This document shows positions 1-10,740 of a stretch of 64,000 bases of DNA, one piece after another. Within the stretch, counting starts at the first letter, position 1. The number at the start of each line of letters is the position of its first letter. The stretch comes from Zygnema cylindricum (taxonomy: Eukaryota; Streptophyta; Zygnematophyceae; Zygnematales; Zygnemataceae). The stretch lies in assembly GCA_037447655.1 (NCBI GenBank), contig JBBHKE010000589.1:124001-188000 (forward strand), in the 5' to 3' direction. Under the pieces are notes generated by a model. The model ran no database searches, was not told the DNA's origin, and saw nothing but the letters and a program-made list of their open reading frames with translations. Made by a program: the position numbers and the translations under genes.

Positions 1-297
1 TGACTTCGCAATGTCACAAAACCCTAATCATCTACAATTTCACAAAAAACTCGACGTCTACAACCGTCGCCGTTTTTGTAAACGTCGCTACTTTAAGAAG
101 TTTCGTAGTCGTCTACATTTCGTTTCGTACTATCGTAGGCTGTCGCATATTTTGTAGACGTCTACACCTGTCACATATTTGAAGTAATGAAGGCGTAAGT
201 GATGATTGACATGGGCACACCTTGAAAAGTACACTGTAAAATCTACGCTAAAATCCAAAGTAACGTTTCAAAGTTTCGGTTACATGGGAACACACCC
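1..297. mobile_element. Harbinger-like MITE, right part only
   Basis: The right end reads TTACATGGGAACACACCC followed by TTA, the reverse complement of the terminus GGGTGYGTYYCCATGTA seen at 23,464 and 62,302. The interior (ACCCTAATCATCTACAATTT and the CGACGTCTACAACCGTCG stretch) matches 62,960-63,120 in the same orientation. The left end lies outside the window. A GGG-starting TIR with a TTA/TAA target site is typical of PIF/Harbinger MITEs. No protein is encoded. Confidence 0.7.
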
Positions 298-330
298 TTA
301 GCCGCAAAATTGAAATCTAATCGTCTAAGC

Positions 331-692
331 TAGTGTTGGGTATCGGGTAGTTTCATATCACAATAATTTCGATATTCGATATATTGAATATCGATCGAGC
401 AGAATCCTCGATATATCGTACCGCGACCAACAAAAATTATCGCAATATATATCGCAAAAAAAGGGTGTCCGTACAGATACCGTACATGTACCGTACAGGG
501 AAATACTCAACCCCCCCCCCCCCCCCCCCGGAGGCCCCCCAAGGGGGGGGGGGGGGTTGAAAAAAAAAACCGGGAAAAAAAAAAAATCTGGATATTTAGC
601 TTCTCTTACATGGTCTCGATATATCGATTATCGGGTTTCTAAAATTCGATATATATCGAATATCGGCAATAGGTCCTCGATACCCAACACTA
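331..692. mobile_element. 362-bp hAT MITE
   Basis: The TIR TAGTGTTGGGTATCG is mirrored by CGATACCCAACACTA at the other end. An 8-bp target duplication flanks it (GTCTAAGC at 323-330, GTCAAAGC at 693-700, one mismatch). The partner arm at about 5,215-5,235 lacks the insert. YARNG-type termini and 8-bp duplications are hAT hallmarks. The interior is rich in CGATATATCG motifs and holds a C/G homopolymer. Confidence 0.88.
511..556. repeat. C19...G14 homopolymer hairpin
   Basis: Nineteen C are followed by GGAGG, six C, AA and fourteen G, which can fold into a very GC-rich hairpin or G-quadruplex. It lies in the middle of the hAT MITE. The exact lengths may be unreliable in the assembly. Confidence 0.8.
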
Positions 693-1368
693 GTCAAAGC
701 AATACATTGAGCTTAGACGCAAAGTGAAACGGAACCTCTTGAAACTGAAGTATTATAAGTCTCATACGGAAATATTGCCGCTTCGTCGTACACATAAAAT
801 ATTTCCGCGGACGAAAACATCGCGTCACGCTTGGCGAACCAACATTTCTTCGAAATCGCCAGCGTGCAATTCGTACAAATGAATACTGCTCGGCGCTCGC
901 ACCAAACCGAACCGACAAAAAAGTACAGTATCGAACGAAACAAAACATAACTGATGCGAACCGAACAAAACATTTGACAGCGCGATTTCAGCCGACGCCA
1001 ATTCGCCCAATATCCTAACATCAAAGGTCGCAAACGGTCAACCAAAACCGTGACCGAGTGTTAACCGACCACCCGCGCCGGATCCGGAACGGATTCGGTT
1101 GCCAAATTTTGGGGGTCGAGCGGTTACGGTCGGTTGATTCACCAAGAAAAAAAAAACGGTCGGTTACGGTCGGTCAACCAAAAAACCAAAAAAAATGAAA
1201 ATTTTGTACTGTCCCTATAATCTAACATTCTTGTACTTTGTACTCTTTGATATCGTGGAAGTACATGACATCATGATTAGTGTCGCAAATCTGACACGGT
1301 ACTGTAGTAAGCTATTCATTTCACAAATCAAAGGGAACGCGACAAAGCGTCGCAAATTTGACACGGTA

Positions 1369-1876
1369 CACCGCCAATCGCTATTAGTGTATTGTACGCT
1401 AATTCCGTCCCGCTTTTTTTTTTATTCACCAATAGCGTAGCTTATTCTATTTTGTTATGTACGCCATTTAGGGTTATGTTCCAAGTACCTCACAAAACGA
1501 AAGTACGTTGTCGTTTAAATAGTGTGGTGTACGGTACGTATCAGACCTTACAAAATTATACCTTTTTAAATGAAAAAGTATATTTAATGAGTTTTAGTAA
1601 CCGCACACGCATGAGAATATGCGCTCTCAAAAGGGGATAAAAGTGGGTTTTAAAAAATCACGATCGCATATATTCGTCCAAAAACCACGTTTCGACTGTG
1701 TGAACATACGATTTGCGTACGATTTGTCAGATTTTGTGCAAATACCTATATTAGTGTAAGCATGTTTGCGACCGACATTTTTTTTTCAAAAACCCAAATA
1801 AGAATTATTAAACGATTAGAATGTATGTTTTTTTTCTAATTTTTCAAATTTTTAATTAACGTAAACCGCGGTAAGA
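1369..1876 (+). mobile_element. CACCGC-family MITE (560-bp subfamily), right-truncated
   Basis: Begins CACCGCCAATCGCTATTAG after TA and runs parallel to the intact copy at 17,620-18,178 (shared TAATTCCGTCCCGC, AAATAGTGTGG and TAAGCATGTTTGCGA). It loses about the last 50 bp where the hAT transposase remains begin. Confidence 0.8.
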
Positions 1877-1879
1877 TTG

Positions 1880-3422
1880 TTTGATGTTGGTGTTTCGTCC
1901 AACAAAAGTGTTGACATCGACCAACTACTCCCTTCCATCAATAGTGTAAAAAACTACATTATATCATTTGCGAAAGATATTTGTAGTTTGATCATCCCAA
2001 AATTTGGAGAAAATATTGATAACAATATTTTTGTCGCATTCACGACCAATCTCTGACAGAAACAATAAAAAGAACCTCATTAATGTCAGTAACCGCTCAT
2101 TTTATTGACAAAGAATTTAAGCTTCATGATTGGACGCTTGAATTCGATCATTTTCCCGAGGAAAAACACATTGCGGAAAATGTTTTAATGGCTTTCAAAA
2201 ATTATTTGACCAATTTTGAAATGTCTAATTTTGATCTGCGTTGTTGTGACTGATAGTGGCTCAATCATGCGTGCGATTAAAGGTCTATCGAGTATGTTTA
2301 CGTGGATACCTTGCGATGACCATAAAATTGCAACAATTGTGACAACGATCTTGAATAAGAACGGAACTTCCAAAAAAGGCAAATACGATGTGGAAGTTCC
2401 TGATTTTCTTGATCTAATTGACGCGTGTAAATCATCGGTCACATTTTTTAAACATAGTAATTTACAAAATCTTTTGAAAAACACTTCAAAACAAAAAAAC
2501 GCAACGCGGTGGAATTCTTTGCTCCAAATGCTTAAAAGTATTTACGATGCATTTGATGAGATAAGACAAATCGCTCAAGCAAAAAATAAACTGATACTTT
2601 TTGCTTGTATCGATAAGACTCACCTTACCGAACTTATGCAATTTTTTGAAAGGTTTCAAGAAGAGACCCTAAAATTGGAAAAATTCAACGAACCAACTTT
2701 ACATTTGATTTTTTTTGAACTATCGTCTCTCCATAACCTTTGTAAGATAAGAGAAATATATTACAATGACGGTGAAAAAGAATGCCTCGTCGATTCCCTA
2801 AAGTTGCAAAAGTTGAAACAACTTTTTGTGAAATTTGCACTACCGAAGTGGGGCCTTCATGAGTATTATATCGCCGCGGCTCTCTTAGATCCTCGACAAC
2901 AAAAAAAAGCTTGAAATAATCAGGGTATCGAAAACCGAAATTGAAAGCGCAAGGGTCAAACTTCTAGAACTCACAAACGACCTCGGTGATTACTTTGATT
3001 TCGGTAGGCCTCAACGTATCACAAAAAAATGAAAAACATCGCAAAGTAAAGACGGTTTCCACAATTATTTTGGTGAGAGCGATGAGGAAAATGAGGTTCT
3101 TATTACCACCTACAAAAAATGCTCATTACACACGAAATGAAACGTTATTTTGATCTAAAATTAACCAACGACGAAAGATTGAACTTTAACATACTTGAAT
3201 GGTGGAAAATAAAAATCAAATGAACGTGCGAATGATGGAGGATTTCCTATTCTAGCCGGTGTTTCTAGATCTATCCTAGCTATTCCAGCTTCTAGCTCCA
3301 TGTCCGAATGCATTTTTTCGGATGCCGTGAACACGATAACAAATAAGAGGAGCTCAATAGCTGCTTCAATTGTTAGTGATATTTTGTGTGTTAAATCTAT
3401 CCGAGATCTTTTAAATGCATAA
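1880..3422 (+). pseudogene. hAT transposase remnant
   Basis: Several frames together give a hAT transposase without its N-terminal zinc finger. In order: a LLPSINSVKNYI-like segment (about 1,930), MSVTAHFIDKEFKLHDW (2,083 on), the catalytic-core VVTDSGSIMRAIKG followed by CDDHKIATIV, KNATRWNSLLQMLKS (about 2,490-2,540), IAAALLDPRQQK (about 2,870), and a C-terminal dimerisation domain with FNILEWWK, then SRSILAIPASSSMSE and NTITNKRSSI, ending at the TAA at 3,420. Frames change near 2,230-2,250, after 2,914 and near 3,220, and there are in-frame stops, so it is inactive. It would have cut and pasted hAT elements with 8-bp target duplications. Confidence 0.88.
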
Positions 3423-4080
3423 CTTTTTATTTTGTTTTGTTTTCTAATTATTATTATTTTTTTAGTATTAGTTATCTTGTTTTTTTTCCTTTTAAATTTT
3501 TGTTGTATTTCACAATTTTTCTAGTGTTATTTTACTTTTTTTTTTAAACCGGAATGCTTATTATTATCAAATTACCAAAGCGTCGTATGTATACAAAATT
3601 TAAATTTATATATTTTTGAGTAGTTTTAAGTATGAGGTTGAAAATTTGTACAATAGAGTCAAAAATATAACAAGGTTATTATTTGTTTATTTCTATATTT
3701 GATACTACAAAATATTTTCTATTTTTTTCCTCGTCACAATATGTTTTTTGTGAATTGATTTTCTATGTGAAAACTATGATTTTTTTTTTAAACATACATA
3801 ATTGAAACTTTACCTTTTTCGCATAATTCATAACATAGTATCCTAGTCGAAAGAAATACCGTCCGAAAATTATAGCGAAAAAATTTGATTTGCGAGAGAA
3901 TAAACATTAATATAAGGGTTTAAGCATTAATCTTAGAGTTTTTGCAAAATTAGGAACAAATCTCTTGAATGAGGTGATTGTCGGGAAAAAAATTATCCGT
4001 AAAGGGGGATTGCAAAAAGACAAAATAGTAAAAAGAAGAGGTACACGAGCTATTTTTTCGCAAAGGGATATTTACCACTA

Positions 4081-4235
4081 CACCACTCATTGTTATTAGT
4101 ATTAATAAGTCGCTACTACTTATAGCCGAAAATCACAAAATATAGTTAACAACATTATTTAAAGACGTGGACTATAACCTGCTACGTCTCCTTGCATTAA
4201 ATAGTATTATTAATCATAATTTTCCATTTACACTA
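4081..4235 (+). mobile_element. CACCGC-family MITE (200-bp subfamily), right-truncated
   Basis: Starts CACCACTCATTGTTATTAG after TA and contains the family core ATTTAAAGACGTGGACTATA. Its right end is lost where the next MITE begins at a TA. Confidence 0.65.
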
Positions 4236-4570
4236 CACCGCAAATCGTAATTAGCGTTATTAACGATAATTCCGTCACCACGAATTTTGACCCAAAAACC
4301 TTAAAAATAGTAAATAACTCTAATTTTTTCTTTACATTATTCAAGGTACTATTTGAATCAGCGTTAACAACTCTAGTATAGTGTCGTTTTACATAGTGTG
4401 GCTAACGTACAAAACTGTACCGTATTAACGAAAAAGTACAAAAAATGAATTAATACATGTCGTTATGATTTACCTGCGTTTTCACAAACCGCGCTGTCCA
4501 AACGTCATAATGACTTGAAACTGTACGTTTTGACAGAATGCAATTTTACAAACCGCGTGGTGAAAACGTC
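4236..4570 (+). mobile_element. CACCGC-family MITE (500-bp subfamily), right-truncated
   Basis: Begins CACCGCAAATCGTAATTAGC after TA and follows the intact copy at 22,688-23,188 (AATACATGTCGTTAT, ACTGTACGTTTTG). It breaks off near 4,570 at the hAT internal repeat. A segment around ACAAACCGCG...AAACGTCATAATG is present twice. Confidence 0.75.
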
Positions 4571-5003
4571 ATAATACTTTGTACCCTTTGGTATCGTGGA
4601 AGTACGTGACATCATGATTAGCATCGCAAATTTGACACGGTACTGTAGTAACGGTATTCATTTCGCAAATCTTAGGGAACGCGACAAAGCGTCGCAAATT
4701 TGACACGGTGGTAAACACTATTCATTTCACAAGTCTTAGCGAACGCGACAAATCGTAATTATTGGCTTATTCATACGTGGTACATTAGTTTATTTTTGTA
4801 CTTTTCGGTTACGGGCGCGCATGGTTAGTCGCGAGAAATCGAGTTTCGGTTAATTTGTATTTTTGTAAACGGCGGTCGGTTAACGGTCGACAATATTGGA
4901 GCGTGACATAACCCGGTCACGCGTCGGTTACTCAGATTTTGAAAAAAAAAACGGTCAGTTTCGGTGACGTAAAAATTTGACTTTTGCGACATCTGCCTAA
5001 CAT

Positions 5004-5651
5004 TTCGCTGTCGATGTAAGACTGTTGATTCGTATATAGTGTGGCTCGATTTCGTTCCGCGTGACAACGCGCATTTTTTTCATTTAATTTCAAATGATAT
5101 GATTCATTTTATTATAACAATTTATTTTGTTTCGTGCGTAAGAATATTTCCGTACAAAACTTATAGTACTTCAGTTTAAAATTGTTTCATTTCATTATGC
5201 GTCTAAGTTCAATGTAATGATTTCACAATTAAATTTCAATTTTGCGGCTAAGTTAACTCACCGTGCTCACATAACGACAAAAAATGACTATCTGCAACAC
5301 TTTTTATTTACATCTGGTTGCCGCATTTTTGTTACCATAAACGTTCGTCGGCCGTGTGAATTGCTAAATATATTATGACGGTCGACGTTCGCAAGCGCAA
5401 CATAATTTTAAGCGGTTGAAAAATATTTTCAAAGTCAAAGTTGTTCAACCGATTGACCGTCAAATTTGTACTCAACGGTGTTTTATTTGTACATGTGTGT
5501 ACTTCAAACGTACGTTTTTTGACAAAATGACGTAAGTGACTGTCTGCAACCAAAAAGATCACTGTCATTATCAATTCCCTTGTACAAATATGTACCTAAC
5601 CGTACATCATTTGTAAGTGTTTCATACGCAAAACTGCAAAAGTGAGTGTTA
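5004..5651. other. Right arm of long-TIR element, then unassigned DNA
   Basis: 5,004-5,252 is the right part of the long-TIR element. From 5,253 to 5,651 I see no gene. TGACTATCTGCAAC and TGACTGTCTGCAAC near 5,285 and 5,538 hint at another decayed repeat. Confidence 0.5.
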
Positions 5652-6357
5652 GTGCGTTGTTCCATTAGGCAGTCTCAGTAAACGTCAAAAAGACCGTTTA
5701 CTAAAGGGATCGTTCCATTGTGTTGGGTCAGTAACCGACATATAATTTGCGTGGCAAACTTTTGTTGGATCCACGTACGAGATTAATTAGATTTTGCTAA
5801 TCTTCAAAGAATCTTTGGCAGCAAATTGTGACCACATATTTGTAACAACGAAAGTAAAAAATGACTCGTACGACGTATGGAATGAAATCTGTACGGCGGA
5901 CGAAACTAAAGATTTATAAAAGCGTACCAATATGTCAGAATGGTTATTATGATGGCGACAGACGCTTGAAATAATATCCTCCGTCAAAGATATTCTTGCA
6001 GCTTCTGGTGGCCTCGTATCCTCTCTGGCGGAAGGCACATGTCATATGTGACGTGTACCCACCTGGTCGCGCGGTCATCGTGGATATTTGTTCACTTTTC
6101 CACGAGGCACGATGTTATACGTTCAGGCGCTTAGAATTGACCTACTCCGGGTCACTTGTTGCGAACTGAAAGTGTCAAACGATGGCGTATCTAATTCTAC
6201 TCCGACAGTCCACGTTTACGCTCATAAACGTGGAGAATCAAATCACTTATTTAGTAAGATTGTTTTTCTGACATTCTTACTTTTTTGGTATGGCACTTTA
6301 CCAATCAGTACGACTTTCAGTAAACAACGACATTTTTTTCCTAATGGAACCTCACCC
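5652..6357. mobile_element. Harbinger-like MITE (GGGTGAAGTTCCAT family)
   Basis: 706 bp between TTA (5,649-5,651) and TTA (6,358-6,360). The left terminus is GTGCGTTGTTCCATTAGG; the right terminus CCTAATGGAACCTCACCC is its imperfect inverted copy. TTA duplication and G-rich termini fit PIF/Harbinger. It is non-coding. Confidence 0.75.
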
Positions 6358-6400
6358 TTAAACATCAAACACCGAAAATTGGTATTTGTACACAGACTTA

Positions 6401-7061
6401 GGGTGGACTTCTATTACGCGTCTCAGTAATTGTACAAAAAATTACATTGAAAAGCGTGCCTTCTATTAGGTCACGTTTGTAAACCACTTTTTGTTACGTG
6501 GCTCCGTCTGGATGATAACACGTAGGTTAATATAAGATTCTTAAAATGTTGAAATAATCTTAAAATGCAAAGTCTGAACGCAATATCTGTACGAGCGGGG
6601 GTAATATCTGTTCTCGCGAGGGCATTAATTATACTACACAAAATTTCAAAACGCAACCACAAAAATGCGGCGTCAAACTTTGATGGTGGGAGCGTGACAG
6701 GACAATTTACGCGAATTCGCAGCCACCCTAGCGGAAGGCACTTTGCCTTTGTGACGTGCACGCACATAACCGCGCGGTCATCGTGGACATTTTTTCACTT
6801 TTCCACGCGACCCATTTTCATTTGTTTTGTTTTCGAGAACTGTCCTCCTAGTGCATGTTCTTAACAAACAGTAGGGCTAGTGACGTGGCGTCTCGGATAA
6901 AAAATGTAATAGCATCCGATGGTCTGAATTTACGCCTACAACCTTGGACATTTTTCTGTAATGATGTTTTCTTTGGAAAATAAATAATTGTGTACGAACC
7001 TGTACAAAACAATACGGTCGTTAGTAAAAAACCCCATTTTTTCGCTAATGGAAGTCCATCC
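6401..7061. mobile_element. Harbinger-like MITE
   Basis: 661 bp. Left end GGGTGGACTTCTATTACG after TTA; right end CGCTAATGGAAGTCCATCC followed by TTT, a target site with one change. It is the same family as the copies at 5,652 and 7,845. Confidence 0.7.
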
Positions 7062-7069
7062 TTTGATTA

Positions 7070-7841
7070 ACTTTCCATCAAACGTTCCCAGTAATCGTAC
7101 GGTCACGTTTACTAGCAGTAATATTTGTAACACCTTTCCATCAAGTCATGCCAGTGAAGCAAAACTTGCTTACGTGTTAGATTTTGATTAGTACCACGTA
7201 GGATCTTCTTTAGCCGCCCAAGAACAATGAAAGTTTAAAAAAAAACAAAATCGCAACTGCGTATCTGTACGGGCGGATGCAAATTAAAATATCTAGTAGC
7301 GTCACGCTAATGTACAATCTGTACATCATTGTATTAATGTATTTGTCGTTGTACCAACGGTCATGGAAACCGTTGCAAAATGAAAATTTGTACAAATGTC
7401 CTTAAATGTACCATTTGTACGTTCATGTATTATTGTTGTACCAGCGGAGGGGTGACAGGTTTTCCTATAAGATTTTGTCGTTAAACAGGGTGGCTTTGAC
7501 ATCAGAAGGTACACGCCATTTGCCACATGTAAGTTTATAACTTCACGCCCGTCGTGGATCGACTCTAATTTTACAAGTGGCCCAATACACGCCTCCAGTA
7601 AGCGCAAAGTGTCCTCTTGAGGATAGCTAGAGGAGACTCGACAAGTACTGGATAGAAAGGGCGTTTGCATCGAGAATTCAAAATCGGACGGTGGGAGTTT
7701 TTGCCAAAAAGCTTGGAGAATCTTAATGAATTTCTAGTAAACATGTTGTGTAAAAAACTAAAACAAAAACAGTACGACCTAGTACGGGAAGGTACTTTCT
7801 CCGGTAAACAACCCCACTTTTCGCATGATAAAAGGTTACCC
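7070..7841. mobile_element. Harbinger-like MITE, degenerate left end
   Basis: The right terminus (CCCCACTTTTCGCATGATAAAAGGTTACCC, ending 7,841, then TTA) is clear. The left end is uncertain: an old end near 7,070 (TTAACTTTCCATCAAACG) or an internal GGGTGGCTTTGACATCAGA near 7,489. It may be two nested decayed copies. No gene is present. Confidence 0.5.
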
Positions 7842-7844
7842 TTA

Positions 7845-8588
7845 GGGTGGCGTTTGATCAGAAAATTCTATAAACGTACGTTCAACATTACAGAGTGCTA
7901 CATTTTGATCAATGTACTATCGTGCAGATTTTGTAATCCACGTGTACAAATAAGAGTGGTTCCACGTAAGATAAAATCGTATTTGAAAATCGTCAAACAT
8001 TTTTTACACCGACCAACTTCAACTCAAAATCGTCATTTGCATACAATGTACGTGCGGACTACGGTATCGTACCACACAAATTTTGTACTCTTTGCAAATG
8101 TTTGTCGGACGCCAGCTCATAATTCTTAGGGTTTCTACTTTTACGCGTGACGAATGAGGGCTTCCACAAATAGTGTGAAGAATGACCGATAACAAAAATA
8201 TGGCAACGAAAGTTTGTTACGCGATCACTTTCGTGATTTCCGTTGAGTGTTTGAATGCATATAGCAATTGCGAAATTTTGCGATTTCATTTGGTTACCGT
8301 CGTGACATGTATATTCATTATCCAGCGTGTCGCGGCTAAATTGTTTTAGTAAATGGTGATGGTGATGTACCTCCTCGAGGTACATCACTATTTACATAAA
8401 CTTTGGAAGCGAATGCTTCGCGAAAAAAATTCCAACGGTCATTCTTTCCTCCCAGACCTTTGGAGAACATTGGCAAGATTCTTTGTAATGTTGTTCGCGT
8501 AAAAAATCAAAATAACAGGTATGGTGTGTTATGGAGAGGCCTTGATTTCTGTAAAGAACCTCACTTTTTGTCTGATGGAACGCCACCC
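7845..8588. mobile_element. Harbinger-like MITE with central palindrome
   Basis: 744 bp between TTA (7,842-7,844, shared with the previous copy) and TTA (8,589-8,591). It parallels 60,040-60,767 along its length (CACACAAATTTTGTACTCTT, TTTTACGCGTGACGAATGAG, GAAGCGAATGCTTCGCGA). A central inverted repeat GTGATGTACCTC/GAGGTACATCAC lies near 8,362-8,388. Confidence 0.8.
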
Positions 8589-8602
8589 TTAGGGTTACTT
8601 TT

Positions 8603-9560
8603 TGTTGAATACTAATTTTTTTGAAATTATTAGATTTATAGGGTATTTTCTATTTCTAAATAGATCAATAAAATAGGGAAAAGGAAAAGAGCTGACAGTC
8701 TGCCTCCACCTCCTCTCTCTAGCCACCATACTTGTTGTAGTCACTGAAGGATAGAGAGAGTGGTTGAGCCATGGCTGTCCTAGTTCAAGCAAGCAGGACT
8801 AAAGAGTGACTTGTGTCACTCCAAACAAAAGGTTGAGTCCGACAGGACTCGAACCTTCGACCGGCAGAGTGAGGCGTAGCCGTCAGCTCTAACCGGTTCG
8901 TCGTAAGAGTTCGCTATCATACATGGGGTGTGATATTTATTTAAACTTTGTTTTCATCTTGAAACCAATTAACGGAATGGCAAATAAAAGAACATAGAAC
9001 TAGGTAATATTTAGTGCGAACATTCTTCTCGCACGAAACAAATGAATCAAACATTTGTTTCAACAGGTAATATTAAATGTCAATTAATGATCCGACAACA
9101 CATATCATTGCCGAAATCTCCGAATGGTCACCTTGGCTATTTTTGGACGTGGCATGACCTGGCGACACGTGCAGACATAACATTCGGTCGCGGGAATTCT
9201 GGAGAACAGAAGGACTTGTTAAAAGCGGACACGCGTCCACTTAATGGTCTTGCCGTACACAGGCCGTAAAGAAAATACATCGGCCGTAGTACCTTTTTGT
9301 ACTCTACAGTCGTTTGATTGGTTCGTACGACAGTAGATAGGGGTTGTGAGAGGGGTTTAGGACTTAGAGAATTTGGTAGGAAAGGGACCTCTCTCCATTA
9401 GAGAGCATTGTATAAATTGGCATCTTTGCCACCCTATAACTTTTCGCCTGGCTGGGTGTTTTCATTGATTCATTTTCCTACGGACTGAGGGGAGTCAAGG
9501 CTGCACAAGGGTGCACTCAGATTATCTGCTTGTCTTCTTGGGCCATTAAAAGTGGGTTAG
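8603..9560 (+). repeat. 5' LTR of copia-1
   Basis: Starts TGTTGAATACTAATTTTTTT and shares blocks with the LTR at 40,918 onward: CAGTCTGCCTCCACCTCC, TTGTTGTAGTCACTGAAGG, GAGAGGGGTTTAGGACTTAG, a TATA-like GTATAAATTGGCA (about 9,410) and CGGACTGAGGGGAGTCAAGG. The promoter would drive the gag-pol transcript downstream. The exact 3' border and primer-binding site are not resolved. Confidence 0.7.
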
Positions 9561-9614
9561 TTAACAACTATCTAGAGGCCTCATGAATTCTGTAGTCCAA
9601 TAGAGGACACGTAA

Positions 9615-10549
9615 TTGCAGGTTATGGGTCCACCTTGTAGGGTGCCCATCTTCAATGGATCTGGGTTCATCTATTGGGAAGCCATGATAACACGGGCTTT
9701 GTTTGACAAACGATACTGGGGTATTGTTGGTGGACAAGTGAAACGTCCACCTCAGGGGACTCCACCAAGGTTTGGTGGAGTAAGGTTTTCTTCAGCGGCA
9801 TTTGCCGCAGCAAAGGAGGCAAATGATGGAGACAACAGCGTGTCCAAAAATGGGAAAAAAAAGGAGACACCTCTTACTCCTATTGCTCCTATTTCCACAA
9901 CATTGTGAGTGGGGACCATAATGACCGCGGAGAAAGACACCCAAATGTGGGAAGACACCAATATGGCTGCCAAAATCTTCATTCTGAGAAAACCTCACTC
10001 AAGCTTTGGCAACTTCCCATATTCACGTTTACAAGGCCAAGGAGTTGTGGGTGAGTTTGATTGAGATCTATAATGCTGGTACGATTCAGGAGTTCTAGTT
10101 GGCAGAGCAAAAGTTGGGAAACTATACTTACAAAGGGGGAAAGATGTTAAACTACTGTAATGATCTTTCATGTTTGTATATAGAGATGGAGACTGCTGGA
10201 TGGACAGATACAATAAAAATGAAAGTTAACACTCTCATCATGAAAATACCCGACCAATATGAGAACATAGTGTACCGAGTACAAGAAATGACTGATAGTT
10301 CATGGAAGTGGAATACAATGGTTCGCATGATACTTGTGCAAAATAACACATTGAGATCAGGAAAGGAGGGAAGAGTGTTTAAGCTCTAGTCGCCGGAGGG
10401 GCCAGGTAGAGACAAGACCCGAAAAGCCATACAAAGGAGAAAGAGTTCAGCCTAGAGGACGAAGGCCCCCAAAGGGCCTTTGCCATTTTTGCAAAAAGCA
10501 CGGACACTTTATCGCGGATTGTGTTAAGCTGTCAAAGCAGACACTCTAA
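9615..10549 (+). pseudogene. copia-1 gag (UBN2-type) with zinc knuckle
   Basis: Opens with a gag-like stretch (VPIFNGSGFIYWEAMI near 9,640). It continues in other frames with a helical core (KAKELWVSLIEIYNAGTIQ, then NYCNDLSCLYIEMETAG and IKMKVNTLIMKIPDQYENI). It ends with a CCHC zinc knuckle CHFCKKHGHFIADC at about 10,480-10,521. Gag packages retrotransposon RNA. Breaks at about 9,908 and 10,096 and around 10,389 inactivate it. Confidence 0.8.
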
Positions 10550-10740
10550 GAGAACCATGGAGGGGGTACTTCCAAAGGGAAGAAAAAAAAACTTCTGGTC
10601 ACATAAGTGACAGTAGAAACCGAGGAGGAGTCCTCTGACAAGGATGTGGAGCTTCTTCTTGACGAGAGTCTAGAGGAACAAGAGATCCCTTGGAGACAAA
10701 GTGTGCCGTTGGAGCGATTCGGGAAGCTCCATAAGAAGGA

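Larger units (their letters stand above)
1022..4995 (+). mobile_element. 4-kb hAT element with perfect 8-bp TSD
   Basis: The left end starts CAAAGGTCGCAAACGGTCAA. The right end, reverse complemented, starts CAGATGTCGCAAAAGTCAA. The element is flanked by an exact 8-bp duplication CCTAACAT (1,014-1,021 and 4,996-5,003). The interior holds a decayed hAT transposase (about 1,880-3,422) plus MITEs at 1,369, 4,081 and 4,236. About 140 bp at 1,229-1,362 (GTGGAAGTACATGACATCAT...) is repeated directly at about 4,572-4,708. A short relative with the same ends lies at 44,737-45,302. Whether the transposase originally belonged to these ends is an inference. Confidence 0.85.
298..5252. mobile_element. Long-TIR element hosting nested insertions
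   Basis: The left arm (298-330 continued at 701 to about 800) and the reverse complement of about 5,130-5,252 match over roughly 135 bp, both starting TTAGCCGCAAAATTGAAAT and sharing CTTAGACGCA and ACTGAAGTAYTATAAGT. Removing the two inserted hAT elements leaves about 610 bp without coding capacity. Long arms suggest a Mutator-like or foldback element, but no target duplication could be found, so the superfamily is open. The right arm also serves as an empty-site control for the MITE in the left arm. Confidence 0.65.

Noticed and set aside
8831-8905. tRNA-like segment on the minus strand with a B-box-like GGTTCGAGTCC inside the copia-1 LTR
   Set aside because: The A-box and acceptor stem do not fit a cloverleaf, and the related LTR at 41,090-41,200 has a degenerate version. 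Probably LTR sequence, or an old tRNA-derived insertion at best.
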